Source of the DNA: Thiorhodococcus minor
GTDB lineage: Bacteria > Pseudomonadota > Gammaproteobacteria > Chromatiales > Chromatiaceae
Length of the DNA: 39,062 nucleotides
Direction of reading: 5' to 3'
Assembly: GCF_010820565.1 (NCBI RefSeq)
Contig: NZ_JAAIJQ010000053.1
Coordinates: 1-39,062, forward strand
Positions 35,195-39,062 of the stretch are shown piece by piece. A model generated the notes under the pieces. The model saw nothing but the letters and a program-made list of their open reading frames with translations. It had not been told where the DNA came from and ran no database searches. The first letter of the stretch is position 1; each line of letters starts with the position of its first letter. The position numbers and the translations under genes are program-made.

Positions 35195-35628
35195 AGCTCT
35201 ACACCATCGGCTTCACCCAGAAGGGCGCCGAGCAGTTCTTCGGCCTGCTGCTGAACAACGGCGTGCGCCGCGTGCTCGACGTGCGGCTCAACAACCGCTC
35301 CCAGCTCGCCGGCTTCGCCAAGCGCGACGACCTGCGCTACTTTCTGCGTGCGCTCGGCGGCATCGACTATGTCGAGCTGCCGAGCCTGGCGCCAACCGCC
35401 GAGATCCTCGGCGCTTACAAGAAGAACGGCGGCGACTGGGCGACCTATGAGCGAGCGTTCCGCGCGCTGCTCGAGCAGCGCCGCGTGGCCGAGACGCTGG
35501 ATCCCGCGCACTTCGCCGACGCCTGTCTGCTGTGCAGCGAGCACGGCCCGGAGCATTGCCATCGCCGGCTGGTGGCCGAGCACCTGCAGAGGCAATGGGG
35601 CGGGATCGAGATCCGGCACCTGAAATAG
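35191..35628 (+). CDS. DUF488 family protein, second copy
   Basis: 145 residues, a shorter and divergent DUF488: YTIGFTQKGAEQFFGLL, VLDVRLNNRSQLAGFAKRDD, GDWATYERAFRALL and LLCSEHGPEHCHRRLVAEHL. The CxE ... CHR signature is kept. The sequence between motifs differs so much from its neighbour that this is an old paralogue and not a recent duplication. The ATGA overlap shows translational coupling, and the two proteins may form a heterodimer. A REP-like palindrome follows 10 bp after the stop. Confidence 0.9.
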   Translation: MKLYTIGFTQKGAEQFFGLLLNNGVRRVLDVRLNNRSQLAGFAKRDDLRYFLRALGGIDYVELPSLAPTAEILGAYKKNGGDWATYERAFRALLEQRRVAETLDPAHFADACLLCSEHGPEHCHRRLVAEHLQRQWGGIEIRHLK

Positions 35629-35638
35629 GGCGATTCGC

Positions 35639-35708
35639 GTGGGAGCGCCGCCCCGGCGCGACGCGGCTTGCTCCGAGCGGCGCAGTCGCGGCGGGGCGCC
35701 GCTCCCAC
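35639..35708. repeat. REP-like 70-bp palindrome upstream of the CARF gene
   Basis: The ends GTGGGAGCG and CGCTCCCAC are complementary and the pairing continues with a few mismatches over about 28 bp per arm (GCCGCCCCGGCGCGAC against GTCGCGGCGGGGCGCC). The same unit recurs at 37073-37122 on the other side of the CARF gene. Confidence 0.75.
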
Positions 35709-35840
35709 AGATCGATGAGCGTCCCAGGAAATCACCTCAGCGCCCGAGCCACTCTGGATGGGCGCGACCTGGCCGCACCAAACCGACTCGCCAATTCGGG
35801 CCCTTCTGTTGTCATCAACAAGCAAGGAGCAAGACCTCTC

Positions 35841-36992
35841 ATGACCGCATCGACGCTATCCCAGCCACCCTATGCCTACCCCCGCCGGATCCTGCTCGCG
35901 GTCTCCGGGCTCAGCCCGCAGATCCTGACCGAGACTCTGTACGCCCTGGCGGTTCAGCAGCAGCCGGCCTTCATCCCGACCGAGATCCACCTCATCACCA
36001 CCAGCGAGGGCGCCAAGCGGGCACGCCTGAGCCTGCTCTCCGAGGAGCCGGGCTGGCTGGCCCGCCTATGCCGCGACTACGGACTGCCCGCACTGACCTT
36101 CGGCGAGGAGCAGATCCAGGTTCCCCATGACGCCGAAGGCGAGGCAATGGCCGACATCCGCACCCTCGCCGACAACATGCGCATGGCCGATCTCATCACC
36201 GAGCGGGTGCGCGCGCTCACGGCCGATCCTGCGTCGGCCCTGCATGTCTCCATCGCCGGCGGGCGCAAGACCATGGGCTACTATGTCGGCTACGCCCTCT
36301 CGCTCTTCGGTCGCGTCCAGGATCGGCTCTCGCACGTCCTGGTGGACGAGGCCTTCGAGTCGAGCTGGGACTTCTTCTATCCCACCCCCTACAGCCGCGT
36401 CGTCGCCACGCGCGACAACAAGCTGATCGATACCCAAGAGGGGCAGGTCATCCTCGCCGACATCCCCTTCGTGCGCCTGCGCGACGGCATTCCCGAGCGC
36501 TTGCAGAAGGGGCAGGCCACCTTCGCCGAGACCATCGACGCCGCCCAGCGCGCCCAGCTCCCGCCCGAGCTGGTGATCGACCTGGAGCGGCGGCGCATCC
36601 GCGTCGCCGGCGAGCCCGTCAGGCTCGACCCGCGCGAGCTCGCCTTCTACAGCCTCATGGCGCGCCGCCGCCTCAAGGACATGCACCCGGCGCGCTGGAC
36701 CACCGAAGGTCTGGCACAGCAATACCTCGCCGAATACCGCCTCATCCTTGGCGAGTATCACGGCGACTACGCGCGCGCCGAGGAGCTGCTAGCGGAGGAA
36801 ATGAGCAAAGACACCTTCGAGCAGTACAAGTCGCGCACCAACAGGGCACTGGAAGCCGCGCTGGGTGCGACCCTGGCCAAGCCCTATCGGATCCAGCCCA
36901 GCGGCAAGCGCCCGGAGACCAAGTTCGGACTCAAGCTCGAGGCGGAGGCGATTCGCTATGGCGAGGTCGCGGAGGCAACGGACGATTCCTAG
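35841..36992 (+). CDS. CARF-domain CRISPR-associated protein, Cas_NE0113 family
   Basis: 383 residues. The N-terminal CARF Rossmann domain (about 15-215) starts RRILLAVSGLSPQILTETLY, has ITTSEGAKRARL, and the conserved SIAGGRKTMGYY (137-148), the Lys/Arg loop expected to touch cyclic oligoadenylate. Residues 244-375 look like a winged helix (VRLDPRELAFYSLMARR, then SRTNRALEAALG and YRIQPSGKR). The family is known from type III CRISPR loci. It has no visible HEPN (R-x4-H) or PD-(D/E)xK nuclease, so ring nuclease or cOA-controlled regulator are the main options. ATG 35841 has AAGGAG upstream. The CRISPR array begins 439 bp downstream. Confidence 0.85.
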   Translation: MTASTLSQPPYAYPRRILLAVSGLSPQILTETLYALAVQQQPAFIPTEIHLITTSEGAKRARLSLLSEEPGWLARLCRDYGLPALTFGEEQIQVPHDAEGEAMADIRTLADNMRMADLITERVRALTADPASALHVSIAGGRKTMGYYVGYALSLFGRVQDRLSHVLVDEAFESSWDFFYPTPYSRVVATRDNKLIDTQEGQVILADIPFVRLRDGIPERLQKGQATFAETIDAAQRAQLPPELVIDLERRRIRVAGEPVRLDPRELAFYSLMARRRLKDMHPARWTTEGLAQQYLAEYRLILGEYHGDYARAEELLAEEMSKDTFEQYKSRTNRALEAALGATLAKPYRIQPSGKRPETKFGLKLEAEAIRYGEVAEATDDS

Positions 36993-37017
36993 CCGCCTGG
37001 CCGCTTGAAGTGTCGAG

Positions 37018-37036
37018 AGCCCGCCACTGGCGGGCT
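37018..37036 (+). terminator. Hairpin after the CARF gene
   Basis: Stem GCCCGCC/GGCGGGC with a 3-nt loop, extendable by flanking CGAGA/TCTCG. It lies 26 bp after the stop of the CARF gene and probably ends its transcript before the array leader; there is no T-run. Confidence 0.6.
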
Positions 37037-37072
37037 GTCTCGTCCCCGCGAGCGCAGGACACCACCCACAAG

Positions 37073-37122
37073 TTGGGAGCGGCGCCTCGCCGCGCTCTCG
37101 TGGGAGCGGCGCCCCGCCGCGA
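37073..37122. repeat. Two tandem REP-like units downstream of the CARF gene
   Basis: TGGGAGCGGCGCCTCGCCGC at 37074 and a closely similar unit starting GTGGGAGCGGCG at 37100 are head-to-tail copies. They match the arms of the palindrome at 35639-35708. Confidence 0.7.
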
Positions 37123-37302
37123 CGAGCACCCACGCATACCGGATATCGGTCCACGCCCCCGGCGCAAGCTTGCCCTGGTGCGCGGCACACTGCGTATCCA
37201 AAACAGGTAGGGCGAACGAGCACGCGAGACCGTGAGCCTGAAAAGAGCGGCTGAATCGCAAAGGGCACGAAGAGAGCAAATGACTTGAATGTGTTGCGGA
37301 GT

Positions 37303-37334
37303 GGGGCTTAGTCACCCAGCGGGTGAAAGGCCCC
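37303..37334 (+). other. Nested stem-loop in the putative CRISPR leader
   Basis: GGGGC (37303-37307) pairs with GCCCC (37330-37334) and inside it TCACCC (37312-37317) pairs with GGGTGA (37321-37326) around an AGC loop. The rest of 36993-37431 contains repeats and no gene. It may be an IHF-like or structural leader element, or simply another intergenic palindrome. Confidence 0.45.
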
Positions 37335-37349
37335 GCCGATCGAGCCTAG

Positions 37350-37392
37350 CCCGCGCCGGCGCTAGTGGACTGCGCTGCGCTTGTCCACCCTC
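37350..37392. repeat. Dispersed GTGGAC palindrome, copy 3, inside the leader region
   Basis: GTGGAC (37365-37370) and GTCCAC (37383-37388) with TGCGCTGCGCTT between them. It matches the right half of the copy at 10908-10965 (CGCGCCGGCG then TGGACTGCGCTGC). Confidence 0.6.
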
Positions 37393-37401
37393 CGGCATTC
37401 T

Positions 37402-37420
37402 CCCGCGCTCAGTGCGCGGG
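37402..37420 (+). other. Hairpin directly before the first CRISPR repeat
   Basis: A perfect 7-bp stem CCCGCGC/GCGCGGG with loop TCAGT ends 11 bp before repeat 1. It resembles a terminator stem without a T-run; its place suggests a role in the leader or in insulating the array. Confidence 0.5.
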
Positions 37421-37431
37421 ATTTGAAGCGC

Positions 37432-39031
37432 CTCTTAATCCCCTTTAGATCGGGTCTCTGATTCGAACGCGATTGGTCAATGCACTCGCCGAAGAAGGCT
37501 CAGCCTTAATCCCCTTTAGATCGGGTCTCTGATTCGAACCGAGCGGGAGCGCATCATCCTCCCGAGTCCCGGTCTTAATCCCCTTTAGATCGGGTCTCTG
37601 ATTCGAACCAACATCACCGACCTGCGGCCCTTCCTGCGCCGGTCTTAATCCCCTTTAGATCGGGTCTCTGATTCGAACACTGCGGAAGAATTACATGTCG
37701 TTCCTCACCCTGGTCTTAATCCCCTTTAGATCGGGTCTCTGATTCGAACCTCCAGCGGTCGGACGCCCCGCTAGGCAGGGGCTGGGTCTTAATCCCCTTT
37801 AGATCGGGTCTCTGATTCGAACGGGTCGCATTCTGTCATCCCGGCGGCTACCCGCAGTCTTAATCCCCTTTAGATCGGGTCTCTGATTCGAACGGTCAGA
37901 TCTTTGACAATCAGGTAAGAGAAACCTGTCTTAATCCCCTTTAGATCGGGTCTCTGATTCGAACGGCCGCCCAACGGCAGGCGCGCATGAGAAGGAAAGT
38001 CTTAATCCCCTTTAGATCGGGTCTCTGATTCGAACGAGCAGCCACAGACGCAGGCGGAACTGATCGAGCAGTCTTAATCCCCTTTAGATCGGGTCTCTGA
38101 TTCGAACGAGTGAAGTCATATGAGTCGCGTCGGCCGCAGCTGTCTTAATCCCCTTTAGATCGGGTCTCTGATTCGAACACAGGTGTCAAGCGCGCGGGCG
38201 CTGGAAGGCCAAGTCTTAATCCCCTTTAGATCGGGTCTCTGATTCGAACGGTTGGCCTAAACCGATACGAGACATCTACGATACGTCTTAATCCCCTTTA
38301 GATCGGGTCTCTGATTCGAACGGCGATGAATCGCCAAGTGATTGGGTAATGGTGCGTCTTAATCCCCTTTAGATCGGGTCTCTGATTCGAACAGTGCCGC
38401 TCTTCGACGACGACAGCGAGCCACCGTCTTAATCCCCTTTAGATCGGGTCTCTGATTCGAACATCGCCGAGCCGGCATGATTGTCCTCGGTTCATGGTCT
38501 TAATCCCCTTTAGATCGGGTCTCTGATTCGAACCGAGGGGCTGCACTGAAACGGCTTGCCGGAGTGCGGTCTTAATCCCCTTTAGATCGGGTCTCTGATT
38601 CGAACACCTACAACATGACAAATCCGGACAACACTGACGGTCTTAATCCCCTTTAGATCGGGTCTCTGATTCGAACCTGGAGATGCGCTTGGCATGGCGC
38701 GTCAACAGAGAGTCTTAATCCCCTTTAGATCGGGTCTCTGATTCGAACAAGCAACGGCGAGACGCTCGTCTACCTCCACACGGTCTTAATCCCCTTTAGA
38801 TCGGGTCTCTGATTCGAACCGCTCGCGCAGATCGAATGGGATGTCATCGTCGAGTCTTAATCCCCTTTAGATCGGGTCTCTGATTCGAACCATAGCCGAT
38901 GTACACCTCACACATAAAGCCGTGGTCTTAATCCCCTTTAGATCGGGTCTCTGATTCGAACCCCTATTACGCGCGCTTAGGCCTATTGCACGGAGGCTTA
39001 TTCACCATTTGAGCGGGGGTCTGGTATGATG
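37432..39031 (+). CRISPR. CRISPR array, 23 repeats of 37 nt and 22 spacers
   Basis: Repeats begin GTCTTAATCC, have TTTAGATCGGGTC in the middle and end GATTCGAAC. Copies 3-22 (37572 to 38961) are identical. Copy 1 (37432) has C at base 1 and copy 2 (37503) has C at base 2. Copy 23 (38995-39031) is decayed, matching at 24 of 37 positions without gaps. Spacers are 32-36 nt, mostly 34, all different. The decayed end on the right marks the trailer, and the ATTCGAAC end resembles the 8-nt crRNA 5' handle ATTGAAAC of type I and III systems, so transcription runs left to right. No cas genes are in the window, and the CARF gene upstream suggests type III. Confidence 0.97.
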
Positions 39032-39062
39032 AAGTAAGAAGATGCGGGCGAGGTCGCGGGGG

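Noticed and set aside
37402-37420. Hairpin before repeat 1 read as an intrinsic terminator
   Set aside because: No T-run follows; it is followed by ATTTGAAGCG and then the array, so I list it only as a hairpin.
38439-38621. Minus-strand frame of 60 codons inside the CRISPR array
   Set aside because: Its repeated peptide is simply the translated CRISPR repeat.

Overview
The window is GC-rich gammaproteobacterial chromosome. The lipid A/KDO set msbA-lpxK-kdsB, rne divergent from rluC, a type IV pilus minor-pilin cluster and CheZ-like and CbrA-like signalling genes all fit Gammaproteobacteria. A purple sulfur bacterium of the Chromatiaceae type is my best guess, but no photosynthesis or sulfur gene lies here to prove it.

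Layout. 1-247: left edge of the window, with the last codons of a probable transposase, an AT-rich stretch and a 3' fragment of a tRNA-Leu gene that looks like the far attachment site of an integrated element lying to the left. 446-4352 (minus): five tightly overlapping minor pilin genes (pilE, fimT, pilW, pilX, pilV in transcription order). 4791-9477 (plus): exbB-exbD-msbA-lpxK-kdsB, an envelope operon for energised transport, lipid A export and KDO activation. 9566-11609: an OsmC-family protein, a small secreted protein, dispersed palindromic repeats and a low-molecular-weight phosphatase. 11516-14825 (minus): DUF2334 deacetylase-like protein, GT4 glycosyltransferase, sulfotransferase. 14920-17829 (minus): rne, divergent from rluC, a HAD phosphatase and a signal peptide peptidase (18439-21209). 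21271-26823 (minus): signalling/transport cluster with a small membrane protein, a symporter-STAC-histidine kinase (CbrA-like), a single-domain response regulator, a CBS/DUF294 protein and a periplasmic protein. 26861-29412 (minus): CheZ-like phosphatase and a PAS-GGDEF diguanylate cyclase. 29944-33498 (minus): DUF2892 membrane protein and an error-prone DNA polymerase DnaE2 without imuA/imuB beside it.

33906-39031 is the accessory region of most interest: a plus-strand run of a dual-OB (DuOB-like) protein, two different DUF488 proteins and a CARF-domain protein of the Cas_NE0113 family with a C-terminal winged-helix-like region, followed by a CRISPR array of 23 repeats (37 nt) and 22 spacers (32-36 nt). 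No cas1, cas2 or interference gene is in the window. The degenerate last repeat and the ATTCGAAC repeat end both say the array is read left to right, with its leader next to the CARF gene. The region is studded with REP-like palindromes that bracket the CARF gene. A DuOB/DUF488/CARF module tied to cyclic-oligoadenylate signalling is the candidate undescribed system; this is inference from context.
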